A model generated the notes under the pieces. The model made no database searches. It saw only the letters and a program-made list of their open reading frames with translations, and was not told the DNA's origin. From Chondrus crispus (Eukaryota; Rhodophyta; Florideophyceae; Gigartinales; Gigartinaceae), in NCBI RefSeq assembly GCF_000350225.1, contig NW_005179001.1, forward strand, positions 105,266 through 169,265: DNA of 64,000 nt, written 5' to 3'. Positions 55,029 through 64,000 of this stretch are shown piece after piece (positions within the stretch are counted from its first letter, which is position 1; each line of letters opens with the position of its first letter). Both the position numbers and the translations under genes were made by a program.

Positions 55029-55790
55029 ATGGGTCGCGTCATCAGAGGCCAGAGGAAGGGAGCAGGCGGTATTTTCAAGTCTCACACTTCAAAACGGAAG
55101 GGCGCTGCGAAGCTCCGCGCACTCGATTACTCTGAGAGTCATGGATACATCCGTGGTGTTGTCAAAGACATCATCCATGACCCTGGCCGAGGTGCTCCGC
55201 TAGCTAAAGTCGTCTTCCGCGATCGAATTCGCTACAAGAAGAACGTCGAGCTCTTCATCGCCTCTGAGGGCATGTATACTGGCCAGTTCCTTTACTGCGG
55301 TCGGCGGGCAAACCTTACCATTGGCAACGTCATGCCGCTTTCTGAGATGCCTGAAGGTACTATTGTCTGCAACGTCGAGGCTAAGAAGGGCGATCGCGGC
55401 AAGCTTGCCAGGGCTTCGGGCGATTACGTCACCGTCATCGGCCATCTTGAAGGAAACAAGACCAGGATCCGTCTGCCCTCGGGCATGCGCAAGGTCGTCC
55501 CCAGCACGTGCCGCGCTATGGTTGGAATTGTTGCCGGTGGTGGCCGCACGGACAAGCCTTTGCTGAAGGCCGGTGCTGCGTACCACAAGTACCGAGTCAA
55601 GAGGAACTCATGGCCTAAGGTTAGAGGTGTGGCCATGAACCCCGTCGAGCATCCTCATGGTGGTGGTAACCATCAGCATGTCGGTCATCCCACCACTGTG
55701 CGTCGCGATGCACCGGCCGGGAAGAAGGTCGGTCTCATTGCTGCCCGTCGTACTGGTCGTATCCGTGGTGGAAAGCCAGCCAAGGAGTAG
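55029..55790 (+). CDS. RPL8: 60S ribosomal protein uL2 (RPL8)
   Basis: 253 residues, single exon, complete. N-terminus [20 protein letters not shown] and the [11 protein letters not shown] motif near residue 210 (the conserved His that contacts the peptidyl-transferase centre) are diagnostic of eukaryotic uL2. Length matches the family (about 250-258). It assembles in the nucleolus into the large subunit next to the catalytic 25S/28S rRNA and is essential for subunit joining and peptide transfer. Codon use is strongly biased to C/G-ending codons, as for a highly expressed gene. It ends tail to tail with the proteasome gene, 373 bp apart. Confidence 0.98.
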   Translation: MGRVIRGQRKGAGGIFKSHTSKRKGAAKLRALDYSESHGYIRGVVKDIIHDPGRGAPLAKVVFRDRIRYKKNVELFIASEGMYTGQFLYCGRRANLTIGNVMPLSEMPEGTIVCNVEAKKGDRGKLARASGDYVTVIGHLEGNKTRIRLPSGMRKVVPSTCRAMVGIVAGGGRTDKPLLKAGAAYHKYRVKRNSWPKVRGVAMNPVEHPHGGGNHQHVGHPTTVRRDAPAGKKVGLIAARRTGRIRGGKPAKE

Positions 55791-56163
55791 ACTCGCCATA
55801 CTTTTACGAGCTGCACAGTTGCTAGTAAACACACTTGACTCGTGCAGAATCTCTCCTTACTGCGATCTCTCGAACGCGCTGCTACCGCGCTCTGGAAGAT
55901 CTCATAGCGAACCTACCTAGCTGTGCTCTGTCCGGTACATGTTGCACTTTTATATCATTCCCTCGGTTGTGCGATACGAGGGAAATATAAAGCTCAATCG
56001 GTGGCGATTTTCCACGAAAGCAGATGCGCGCATTGTCTAAATGTCACGAGGAGCAGATCTCGGCAGGGCCTATCGTGTATATCAGATGGCGCAGGCAAGT
56101 TACCCGGATCGCACAAACCAGGTCGGGGACATACTGTTTACATATAGATTGGTGGCTTTACTT
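55791..56163. other. Shared 3' region of RPL8 and PSMA4
   Basis: Convergent intergenic region of 373 bp. No ORF or RNA gene recognised; must hold both polyadenylation signals. Confidence 0.6.
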
Positions 56164-57027
56164 TCACGCTTCCGGCTTTGGGGGAGCCAGAACACCCGCA
56201 GTCTTTAACAGCGCCTCCAATTCCTTGTCCGAGAGTTGGTGATGAATCACCCTTCCATCTTTTTGGCAGACGGTGGAGATCTCCAGCTTATCAGCTGACA
56301 AAGTGGCGCTATCCATAGTCTTGGTGAGAACCTTAATAGCTAGGCTAAGGGCATCGTTGAGATTCATCTTTTCCGTGTAATCGCTCTTCAAGATACTACT
56401 AGCAGCGCTCGCGTTCGCTCCAATACTGGTCGCCTTCCAGCCACCATAATTGCCGCTAGGATCACTCTGATAGAGCTGGAAGCCATAGTGGCAATCCCAG
56501 CCGGCAAACAAAAAGCTGACGCCAAACGGTCTGAGGCCACCGAACTGGGTATAGGTCTGCTTGGTATCGCAGATGAGTTGGAGCAAATGCTCCACCGGGA
56601 TAGGCTCCTGGTAGGCAAAGGAGTACCGCTGAGCGGCGAGACGGGCTTGATTGATGAGAATGTTGGCGTCAGCTGTGATACCGGCGACGGCGCACATGAT
56701 GTGAGAGTCAATTTTGTACATCTTCTCAGAGCGCTTGCCCGTGTCGAGCAGTTTAGAGGCCGTCTTCTTCTCAGCGGCAAGCACGACACCCTCCGTTGAG
56801 AGGACGCCTACGGCGGCACCCGCGTTACCGATCGCTTCCATGGCGTACTCTACCTGAAAAAGACGCCCCTCTGGGGAAAAGGTGCTGTGGGATGGGAGGG
56901 GAGCGCATGATACATGGATGACGGGATTTGTTAATGCGCTGCTTCAATCGATGGCGGAGGAAGGGATAGAGTTTTCGATGTTAGGGTTGACTTACGTTGT
57001 CCGCGCATCATAGCGGCGTCCTGCCAT
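56164..57027 (-). CDS. PSMA4: 20S proteasome subunit alpha type-4 (alpha3), two exons
   Basis: Coding exons 57027-56996 and 56884-56164, giving 250 residues, the usual length. Exon 1 encodes [11 protein letters not shown]; the intron (56995-56885, 111 bp) begins GTAAGTC and ends CCCACAG on the minus strand; exon 2 resumes in frame with [20 protein letters not shown], the proteasome alpha-subunit signature. Later landmarks: [35 protein letters not shown] and [13 protein letters not shown]. The C-terminal tail ([15 protein letters not shown]) is short and ends with acidic Ala-Glu context. It forms part of the outer heptameric ring that gates the proteasome; it has no catalytic Thr. Diverges from the Sel1 gene across about 600 bp. 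Confidence 0.96.
56885..56995 (-). other. Spliceosomal intron of PSMA4
   Basis: 111 bp, GTAAGTC donor and CCCACAG acceptor. Splicing joins AC at the end of exon 1 to C at the start of exon 2, making the third Thr of the ARTTTFSPEG motif. It is the only intron I can support in the window. Confidence 0.9.
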
Positions 57028-57624
57028 TGTGTTGGGGGAATCAAAAAGTTGCGGCTCCGCGAATTAAGGTTAGCGCGATGACGTGTTGGTGGAAATGAGT
57101 GTGGAGCGGGCTGAAGTCGAAGATCGGCGGGATTCACAGTGTTGATGAGCGTTCTGAGGTTGTTTAGGAAGGAAGGGATCAAGATGTGGAGAGTGCAGCG
57201 GGCTGGTGGAAGAGAAAAAGCGGGTGGGCCGAACGTGTCATGATCAAGGATGGATTGGGACAACTCCTGTCGGCTGGAATGAAGCGTGGACACGTGTGGA
57301 TCCGGGAATCATAAGCAGGAAGGGTGCGTAATAATTGGATCACATGCAGGAAAACGGATGTACGATCCGATTGTGTTGATCTCAACTGTTGAGATTAAAG
57401 AATTAAGGAGCAGTAGAAACAATAGAAACTCATAGGCGGGTACAGTAGAGAGTTTTTCGCGGCAGATGAGAGGGCACTGCTGATTCCGTTTCGTTCCCAA
57501 ACGCAATAAGGCCCGTGCCGCCTCTTCAGCAACAGGCCGTCCGCATGCGTTACACCCCAACCCCACGCGACCCACCTCTCTTCGAAGCCCACCCCGCGTG
57601 GGGTGCCCGCACCCTTCCACCACC
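57028..57624. promoter_or_regulatory. Divergent promoter region, PSMA4 and Sel1 gene
   Basis: 597 bp between two divergent start codons, so it must contain both promoters. No clear TATA box was identified. A 17-bp imperfect palindrome ATCTCAACTGTTGAGAT lies at 57379-57395. No ORF is supported. Confidence 0.5.
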
Positions 57625-60600
57625 ATGTTACCCCCCGCAACCCATGTCTTCCCCTCGCTCGTGGGCGTCGCCCGCAAGTCAGTCCTCACAGCCTGGTACA
57701 ATTTCGCCACTGCCTTAGACGAGGGCCTCGGCACCCATCGCTCTGCAATTGAAGCAGCAAGCTTCTTCTCCCGTGCCGCATCTGCAGACCATCTCCCCTC
57801 TATTATCCGCCTAGCTGCGCTGTACGAAGCCGGCCTCGGCGTTGAACAGGATCCCACTCGCGCCTTCAGCCTCTACGCCCGCGCTGCAGCTCTTGGGTCC
57901 GTCCAGGGCACAGTCGCCCTCGCCCGTCTGTACCGCCACGGGAGAGGCGTGCACAAGGATGTCAACCGCGCCGTCCAGCTGTTTCGCTCGGCGATTGACT
58001 GTGATTGCAACGACGCCCGCGTCGACCTGGCGGAATGCTACATCGCCGGGGCAGGCGTCCAGAAGAGCTCCGCGGAGGCCATCGCTTTGTACAGAGCGGC
58101 CGCGGCGAAGGGCTCGCAACTGGCAAAAGTCCGCCTGGCAGAGTGCTTGCAATCTGGCACGGGCGGCGCCGCACCGGATGATAAGGCTGCTTTCGAAGGC
58201 TATTGGGAAGCCGCTTGTGAGGGAGAAAAGGAAGCCTTCTTTCCGCTAGCAGACTGTTTTGATAAGGGCGCTGGCGTTGAACAGTGTCTTGAAAGCGCAT
58301 TTGAGTGGTATTTCCGCGCTGCGGATATTGCTGATGATCCTCGTGCCAAGCATATTGTCGCCGATTTCTACTTTGACGGCGTCGTTGTCCAGAAGAGTTA
58401 CACGGATGCGGTGAAATACTACAAACAGAGCGCGGGCGCGGGGCTCGCTGCTGCGAAAACTGCTCTGGCTGATTGTTATCTTACCAGTTCGGGCGTCAAT
58501 CGAGATGAAAAGCGCGCTACGGAGCTGTATCTCGCCGCTATGGAAAGCGCCTACGCGGACGCCTTTGTTGGCATGGCCGAGTGTTACTTGGATGGCGTGG
58601 GAGTCGACGCTGACGAGGGAAAGGGCTTGTATTTGTTTGAACGTGCCATCAATAGCGGCAGTTTGCGCGCGCACTCAGCCCTTGCCGAGCGTTTCTTCTA
58701 CGGTATCGGATGTGAGAAGGACGTTGCGCGAGCGGCTTCACATTACAGAAAGGCTGCGGACGGTGGCTCGGTTCCGGATCAATTCGCCATCGCGAAGTGC
58801 TACTTTCAGGGCGTTGGTGTGGCGCAAGATTACACAACTGCTGTGGAGTACTTTCGAAAAGCTGCAAAAGGCGGTTGCGTTTCTGCGGCGGTCCGTCTCG
58901 CACATTGCCTAATGGGTGGGAAAGGTGTCCCAGAAGATCCCGTCAAGGGCCGCGAACTGTACGAAAAGGTAATGAAATTGGGCGACAGCGAGGCAAAACT
59001 CAGTCTAGCTCATTGTTACAGGCTGGGTAAAGGCTGCATTTTGAACCTTAGCCACGCGAGAAACCTGCTTCTAGAATTGTCTGAATCGGACCACCCAATT
59101 GCCACAAGGCACCTCGCCATGTTCTACTCGAGGGGACTAGGTGTGAAGCAAGACTATGCCAAGGCAGCTTCTCTTTATGAGAAGGCATCTCGCATGGGCG
59201 ACGTTGTTTCGAAAAGATGCTTAGGGAAGCACTATAGACTCGGTTTGGGTGTAGAGACAAATATGACCAAGGCTATGGACCTCTACAAAGAAGCAGCGCT
59301 AAAGGGGGACATTGCGGCCTTGGTGAACGTGGCCTTGATGTACGATCGCGGTTGTGAGATTGAGCGCTCTGTTGAGGGGGCACTTTTATACTACGAACGA
59401 GCATACAAGCTCGGAAAGGAAACGTTACGGGGGAACATCTATACATGTTATGCTAATGCTTCTAGCAATGAGAATATTGCGAAAGGCGAGTTGGGATTTC
59501 TACAGGATATGTACATCAAGGGTCATAGGAACATAGCGAAACGCCTTGCGTATGTGTATTACTATGGCCGTGGGATTCCAGTGTATCCGGCAAGAGCTAT
59601 ATCGCTTCTTGAGGAGGCCTTGAAAACGCGGGAGTCTGATTCTGTTAAGGAGCTCTTAGGACTTTTTCTTGTCGAAGGGCGGGGTATTCCAAAGAATTTG
59701 CTGAAAGGTTCCGTCTTGTTGTCGGAGGCATGTAAGTCGAATAGAGCGAGTGCAAAAGCAACGCAGGGTCTTTGCCAAGTGAGAGGGCTGCTCGGAGGTG
59801 ACCCTCAGAAAGGCGTAAGCCTTCTCGAGGAAGCTGCTGAAGATGGGTCCACCCGGGCGTGCGTTTTGCTAGGCGATTATTTCTATCATGGTCGCTTTGA
59901 GCAAGAGAAGGGAAAGAATACATTACTGGAAACGAAGCCAGATTTAGAAAAGGCGATATCTTACTATAAGAAAGGCAGCACATGTCCAGCTGCTCTATAC
60001 CGCCTCTCTATGTGTTATGGAAAGGGTCTAGGAGTTACCATGTCGCAAGATCAGGCCTCGGGGTTTTTGAGGACGGCAGCGAAAATGGGATGTGCTCATT
60101 CTCAATCCGCTCTTTGCCCATACCTGGAGGATGGGGTTCATGGTTTGACCCAAGACATGAAAATGTCACTTGCGTATCACGAAAATGCGGTTGCGAGGCT
60201 GTCAGGGCAAAGGAAAGGGCGAGTAATGTACAACTTCGGACTTTTTCTTGAGAAGCACGGCCAAGAGCTAAAATACTTTTCTTCGCCAGCCGAAAGGGAC
60301 GAGAAATTGAAGCAATTGTTTCAAGGAGCGTCAGAGGAAGGAACTGGACAAGCGACGAACGATCTTGCGATATTGCTGGAACGAAGAGTAAACGCAGACA
60401 ACGAAGAAGACGAAACATCAGCGACAAGCGAGGCATTCGGGATGTTCCTAGAGGCATCAGAAACGGGAATAATTCGGGCTGAAACTAACGTCGGCATCTG
60501 CTACGAAATGGGAATAGGGACATATGGCGACATGACAAAAGCCAAGCATTACTACGAAAGAGCAGCACTGCGTGGGGATGCCATGGCGGAGAACAATCTC

Positions 60601-60939
60601 GCACTACTACTCGAGGAGGCTCAGGAATATGGGCGGGCTGTAGCACTGCTAACGAAAGCGGCTTCTGCAGGGGACTCCAATGCGATGGTCAATTTGGGGC
60701 GGTTTCACGAGAAGGGCCAAGAAATGGCGGTGAGTTCGGAATCGGCTGTTAAGCTGTACACGCAGGCTGCAGAACTGCAGAATTCGGACGGAATGTTTAA
60801 CTTAGCGTCCTGTCATGAATTTGGGATCGGTGCAAACAAGCATCGAGAGCGGGCGCTTGACTACTACAAGCAGGCTGCGAAGAGAGGACACACAAGAGCA
60901 AGAGAGCGACTAAAACTATTCGAGAATGATGGGGATTGA
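57625..60939 (+). CDS. Very long Sel1-like repeat protein
   Basis: 1,104 residues, single exon, from the ATG at 57625 in an ACCATG context (an upstream GTG frame extends it by 9 but is unlikely). Nearly the whole protein is Sel1-like TPR repeats of about 36 residues, roughly 25-30 units, with the typical A-x-x-x-Y-x-x-A-A-x-x-G core: AIALYRAAAAKGSQLAKVRL, DAVKYYKQSAGAGLAAAKTA, HYERAALRGDAMAENNLALL. The middle third (about 580-800) is more diverged. No signal peptide or membrane segment, unlike the ER-associated SEL1/Hrd3, so it is probably a cytosolic scaffold. Such alpha-solenoids bind partner proteins; no partner is indicated here. Divergent to PSMA4. Confidence 0.92.
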   Translation: MLPPATHVFPSLVGVARKSVLTAWYNFATALDEGLGTHRSAIEAASFFSRAASADHLPSIIRLAALYEAGLGVEQDPTRAFSLYARAAALGSVQGTVALARLYRHGRGVHKDVNRAVQLFRSAIDCDCNDARVDLAECYIAGAGVQKSSAEAIALYRAAAAKGSQLAKVRLAECLQSGTGGAAPDDKAAFEGYWEAACEGEKEAFFPLADCFDKGAGVEQCLESAFEWYFRAADIADDPRAKHIVADFYFDGVVVQKSYTDAVKYYKQSAGAGLAAAKTALADCYLTSSGVNRDEKRATELYLAAMESAYADAFVGMAECYLDGVGVDADEGKGLYLFERAINSGSLRAHSALAERFFYGIGCEKDVARAASHYRKAADGGSVPDQFAIAKCYFQGVGVAQDYTTAVEYFRKAAKGGCVSAAVRLAHCLMGGKGVPEDPVKGRELYEKVMKLGDSEAKLSLAHCYRLGKGCILNLSHARNLLLELSESDHPIATRHLAMFYSRGLGVKQDYAKAASLYEKASRMGDVVSKRCLGKHYRLGLGVETNMTKAMDLYKEAALKGDIAALVNVALMYDRGCEIERSVEGALLYYERAYKLGKETLRGNIYTCYANASSNENIAKGELGFLQDMYIKGHRNIAKRLAYVYYYGRGIPVYPARAISLLEEALKTRESDSVKELLGLFLVEGRGIPKNLLKGSVLLSEACKSNRASAKATQGLCQVRGLLGGDPQKGVSLLEEAAEDGSTRACVLLGDYFYHGRFEQEKGKNTLLETKPDLEKAISYYKKGSTCPAALYRLSMCYGKGLGVTMSQDQASGFLRTAAKMGCAHSQSALCPYLEDGVHGLTQDMKMSLAYHENAVARLSGQRKGRVMYNFGLFLEKHGQELKYFSSPAERDEKLKQLFQGASEEGTGQATNDLAILLERRVNADNEEDETSATSEAFGMFLEASETGIIRAETNVGICYEMGIGTYGDMTKAKHYYERAALRGDAMAENNLALLLEEAQEYGRAVALLTKAASAGDSNAMVNLGRFHEKGQEMAVSSESAVKLYTQAAELQNSDGMFNLASCHEFGIGANKHRERALDYYKQAAKRGHTRARERLKLFENDGD

Positions 60940-61723
60940 TCCATTGATGGTCTGGAGCTCGCTGACTAGATAACAGTATTTAACCCGGTATCACTGAGTA
61001 TCGAAAAGGCTTGGTGCGTTCTATCGGTGATGTACCTTGCCCTCGAATAGCCTGGCCGGTGCTTGGGGAAAGCAGACGAAAGGTGCGGTCGACAACTTGT
61101 CTTCATGTGAATACGGGCAATTGTTGCCAAGGAGTTTGTGTTTCAGACGGTTTCAAGTGGTTCCGATTGGTTAGGCCATATCGACGTTCTGCAATTCCAT
61201 TGGATGCCACAGCTTATTGCGATAAATGATTGGCTCAGAGGGCAAGCATTTCTCGGTATCGTGCATCTCAGGTGGATCCGGTTTAATGTTATCTGCCGCC
61301 CAGAGGGCTTAGCAGAGCTGAGGCGAATCCTGGGTGTTCCAGACCTGGTCGTCTACATGGTCGACGGTATGGAAACTGTTACCGCTTCCACACTCAAACG
61401 ACTACTCTCGACAGAAGGACGGGCTGGCAACATTGTGATATGTCCGACGATTTGTTGAACTTGATCAGATCCTCACACAGTGGACCGCGTTGCACTTGCT
61501 ACCCTTCTCAACAACTGCGCATCCGCAGACTATTTTACATGTATCAATTGATCTAGACGACATCTATGATCTATGAGTGAAACAGTGGAGAAAGGCATGA
61601 CAGCCGTGGTGCTGTGAACGTTCTTGTGCCGTTTCATCATCACTATCGAAAAACACCTCACGAAAGTCCGGAAGACAACCGCCGCGCTCCATCTCATCAA
61701 CGAATAAATACAACATGGCCGTC
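60940..61723. other. Intergenic region with a doubtful small ORF
   Basis: 784 bp between Sel1 and the oxidoreductase 3' end. A plus-strand frame at 61138-61458 (106 codons; LVVYMVDGMETVTASTLKRL) has protein-like composition, but there is no family match and it could be a remnant. Nothing else recognised. Confidence 0.3.
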
Positions 61724-62776
61724 CTAATCCTCTCGTATCTGAATGACAATCTTGCCGTGGCCCCCTCTTTGAATCATGACATTAAACGCCTCTCTCACGC
61801 CTTCCGTCGTGAACGGAAACGGACACCTCTTGTCCACGATAACCTCCACCCTGCCCTCCTCAATCTCCTTAATACATCTCTCCAAAGAGTCCCCCCTCGG
61901 GGCCGGAAACATCATGACATACTTGGGCCTGTTTGGAATCAAGCGACTCATGAGTGTGCGTCCGAGTACTGGGGCAAACCAGGTGATCATGTGAATCGGG
62001 GAATGCATTTCAATATTCCATTCATTCACAACGACGGCCTGAAACCTGCCTCCCTCTCTCCCGTTCTTCAGCAGTCCATGCTCGCGGACCTTCTCCCACG
62101 CGGTGACGCCCTCCGCGCAATCAATAACGACATCGAACGGGTCCTTCTTCCACTCTGGGACCTCCCACCAGTTGCGCTCGCGGTAGTTGACGACCATATG
62201 TGCGCCGCAGCGCGTGACGAGCTCCTCATCCGTGGACGTGGCGGCCACATACGCGGCGCCCTTATTCCTTGCAAACTGGATAGCCATGGTGCCAACCGCG
62301 CCGCTCCCGCCCAGCACGAGGACGCGGTCGCCCTCCTTGACCTGCGCGTCCTCAACGGCCAGCATGCCATTGCTGGGCCCGTCGGCCATGGCGGCGGCCT
62401 CGAGCCAGGTGGCGGCGGGCGGCTTCCGGATGGCCAGGCTGGCGTCGACGAGGGCGTACTCGGCGAGGGCGCCCATGCCGAAGCCGTCCCACGTGGCGAT
62501 GACGTGGTCGCCCACGGCGAAGCGGTCCTCGCCCGGCGCGACGGATTCGACCACGCCCGCGACGTCGCCGCCCGGCACGTACGGCCACGCCTTGGGCTTC
62601 TTCACCACGTCCGCGTCGCCCGTCGACATGCGGTAGTCGCTCGGGCTCAGCGACACGGCACGTACGGACAGCAGCAGCTTGTCCTTGGGGCACGGCGCGG
62701 GCGGGCGGGCGACGCCGTCGACGACGGTCAGCACGTCGTCGATGGGGCCGAAGCGGGAGATCTGGGCGGCTCGCAT
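61724..62776 (-). CDS. MDR-family NADPH oxidoreductase (quinone reductase-like)
   Basis: 350 residues from the ATG at 62776 (MRAAQISRFGPIDDVLTVVD), where family similarity begins. The frame is open for 63 more codons upstream to 62965, but these are a Pro/His-rich run unlike the family, better read as 5' leader. GroES-like N-terminal domain with DYRMSTGD and PYVPGGDVAGVVE, then the Rossmann nucleotide site VLVLGGSGAVGTMAIQFARN, fitting NADPH binding. The catalytic-zinc Cys and His and the structural-zinc Cys cluster of classical alcohol dehydrogenases are absent, so it belongs with zinc-free quinone oxidoreductase or enoyl-reductase-like enzymes (RTN4IP1/zeta-crystallin type). Substrate unknown. 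C-terminus VDKRCPFPFTTEGVREAFNV is typical. GC is high toward its 5' end. Confidence 0.9.
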   Translation of the reverse strand: MRAAQISRFGPIDDVLTVVDGVARPPAPCPKDKLLLSVRAVSLSPSDYRMSTGDADVVKKPKAWPYVPGGDVAGVVESVAPGEDRFAVGDHVIATWDGFGMGALAEYALVDASLAIRKPPAATWLEAAAMADGPSNGMLAVEDAQVKEGDRVLVLGGSGAVGTMAIQFARNKGAAYVAATSTDEELVTRCGAHMVVNYRERNWWEVPEWKKDPFDVVIDCAEGVTAWEKVREHGLLKNGREGGRFQAVVVNEWNIEMHSPIHMITWFAPVLGRTLMSRLIPNRPKYVMMFPAPRGDSLERCIKEIEEGRVEVIVDKRCPFPFTTEGVREAFNVMIQRGGHGKIVIQIRED

Positions 62777-63106
62777 GGTGGTCGTTGCGGGTGGTGGATG
62801 CGGGGGGTGGATGCGGGAGGTGGAGGAGGGTGGTGGGTGAGGGTGGCAGGGGAGGGGCGGGGAGGGGGGGAGGGTTTTATGTTGGGGAAGGGCATGTTCG
62901 TGCGGACATGTGTTTGTTAGTACTGAGTAGGGATGAGAGGGAGGGGGGGCGGAGAAGGATGCCATTGTTAAGGAGAATGGCAGACGATTGGGTGTACTGT
63001 AGTAGTGCGGGGAATGGCAATTGGTGGGGATGCGAGATTTTTTTTGTTATTGCTTGCAGGCCATTGGATGGTTCGTTCACAAAGATGTCCTGCAAGGTGC
63101 AATCTC

Positions 63107-63207
63107 CGACGGCCATCATGCGACGGCCATCATGAGACGCCCGTTGGTTGCGCATCATCGTCGCTGTCGGAACGGAACGAAACGAATCGTACCGAAACGA
63201 ATCGTAC
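63107..63207. repeat. Two short perfect tandem duplications
   Basis: CGACGGCCATCATG occurs at 63107-63120 and again at 63121-63134. CGAAACGAATCGTAC occurs at 63178-63192 and again at 63193-63207. Both are head to tail with no spacer. Confidence 0.9.
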
Positions 63208-63309
63208 CGTGCCCTGCGAACAGTACAGTATGATACCCGAAGAGCATCTCTATCCGGTGTCCGTATTCGCTTTTCTAATGAAAATTTGTCATTACTGTAC
63301 TGTAGAATG

Positions 63310-63364
63310 AGCGAATACTCTAGCACCCAATACCAACTTGGTATTGGGTGCTAGAGTATTCGCT
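63310..63364. repeat. 55-bp perfect inverted repeat
   Basis: Arms of 27 bp (left arm begins AGCGAATACTCTAGCACCCA) with a single central C at 63337. No mismatch in the arms. Confidence 0.95.
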
Positions 63365-63383
63365 ATTGGTACGCCTTGGTAAG

Positions 63384-63419
63384 TTACTGCATGGTGCAGT
63401 GCTCTACACCATGCAGTAA
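63384..63419. repeat. Second inverted repeat, 13-bp arms
   Basis: TTACTGCATGGTG, a 10-base loop, then CACCATGCAGTAA, 20 bp after the larger inverted repeat. Confidence 0.9.
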
Positions 63420-63787
63420 AATGCAACGAAGGGTACGGTACTACTACGGTATGGTTATACGGTACCTGAAGGTAGCACTCGATTACGGTATCATGCTGTC
63501 CATGCTTTAAGTAAGACAGCAGTCGGAATACAGGTCGCAAGCCGCCATGGCGTTGACCACCTCGCATCATGCGGAAGAAGAGCTCTCACGCGACAACGAC
63601 CGTCTTTTGTTCAACACCACAGTAAACCTTTTCCCTGCCATGTCCCCCCGTTTTCAACAGCGCAGAGGCAAAACCACGCATTTATTGCTAAACGAAAACA
63701 AACGCATGGAACAAACGTAGTATGGCCTGTGTCCACACCTAATCCTACTTCCATCATCCCTTACCACGGTTTCCCACCCCCTCCGCC

Positions 63788-64000
63788 CTACTTCTCTTCC
63801 GAAGACTCATGCCTCGAAGCCCTAGGGCTACGAAACCCTTGCGTGATCTTCCTCATAAGCTTCTCCGCGAAGCTGGGCGTCTTCTTGGGCGTGTGCTGCC
63901 CGTCTCCCTGCTGCTTGCCTCTCGATCTTCTCTTCGCCACGCCCCTGCCGCCGTCCTCCGTCGCCCCGTGCGCGCTGATGTGCCCCCTCTCCTTCTTCAT
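63788..64000 (-). CDS. Basic hypothetical protein, possibly partial
   Basis: A 70-codon frame that begins with an ATG at the very edge (64000), so the gene may extend beyond the window. Composition is Lys/Arg/Ser/Gly-rich (GVAKRRSRGKQQGDGQHTPK) with a C-terminal helix-like EKLMRKITQGF. No family recognised. Could be the tail of a larger protein. Confidence 0.4.
   Translation of the reverse strand: MKKERGHISAHGATEDGGRGVAKRRSRGKQQGDGQHTPKKTPSFAEKLMRKITQGFRSPRASRHESSEEK

Larger units (their letters stand above)
62777..63787. other. Upstream region of the oxidoreductase gene, with short repeats
   Basis: No gene. 62795-62880 is a G-rich tract (many GGG runs on the plus strand) in the leader or promoter of the oxidoreductase gene. 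The rest holds the small repeats and inverted repeats listed separately. Confidence 0.5.

Noticed and set aside
54809-55203. Extra small frames over the RPL8 start
   Set aside because: Alternative frames of the leader and of the ribosomal protein gene.
61564-61749. 61-codon minus-strand frame below the oxidoreductase
   Set aside because: Overlaps the end of that gene in another frame; likely 3' leader sequence.
61715-62920. 401-codon plus-strand frame opposite the oxidoreductase gene
   Set aside because: Mirror of a high-GC coding sequence; composition (Gly/Arg/His-rich) is that of an antisense shadow and the minus strand carries a clear enzyme.

Overview
The window is nuclear DNA of a eukaryote with an intron-poor genome, most likely a florideophyte red alga such as Chondrus crispus or a relative. 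This is an inference from gene content and layout: single-exon genes in a short cluster, an animal-type heme peroxidase, one gene with a tiny first exon and a 111-bp intron, and a large block of nested retrotransposons beside the genes. No species-specific marker was checked.

Bases 1 to about 44,060 are almost entirely mobile DNA. From the left: a partial LTR of chromovirus family A (1-901, minus); the 3' end of a chromovirus of family B (902-4625) with a long antisense reading frame; a truncated Ty1/copia integrase (copia D); a Ty1/copia element with near-identical 413-bp LTRs (copia C, 6260-15288, minus) that is itself split by a pogo-like DNA transposon (7692-9888) and by a probable 1.25-kb solo LTR (element R, 10252-11502); remnants of copia D gag; a frameshifted zinc-finger gene; a T-poor low-complexity tract; a second copy of R cut by a family A LTR; a chromovirus with gag, protease, RT, RNase H, integrase and chromodomain (18521-26316), followed by a 4-kb spacer, an antisense reading frame and a second-subfamily LTR (30301-33095); the 5' half of a family B chromovirus on the minus strand (33096-38152); and three TA-targeting DNA elements (pogo-like transposase 38302-39852, pogo-like element 40922-43182, MITE-like element 43188-44058). 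Most coding regions carry stops or frameshifts.

Bases from about 44,600 to the end are a gene island: a kelch/coiled-coil protein, a secreted animal-type heme peroxidase, an unrecognised secreted Cys-rich protein, ribosomal protein uL2 (RPL8), proteasome subunit alpha type-4, a very long Sel1-repeat protein, an MDR-family NADPH oxidoreductase, and a basic partial ORF at the edge. These are unrelated housekeeping and accessory genes with no operon logic; RPL8 and the proteasome gene are tail to tail, and the proteasome and Sel1 genes are divergent.

The most notable signals are (i) long ORFs antisense to the retrotransposon, lying between pol and the 3' LTR in both chromovirus families; (ii) two insertions whose removal together with one target-site copy restores the copia C reading frame exactly; (iii) gag start codons located inside the LTR of copia C; and (iv) several perfect long palindromes, in a gene, in pol and in intergenic DNA.
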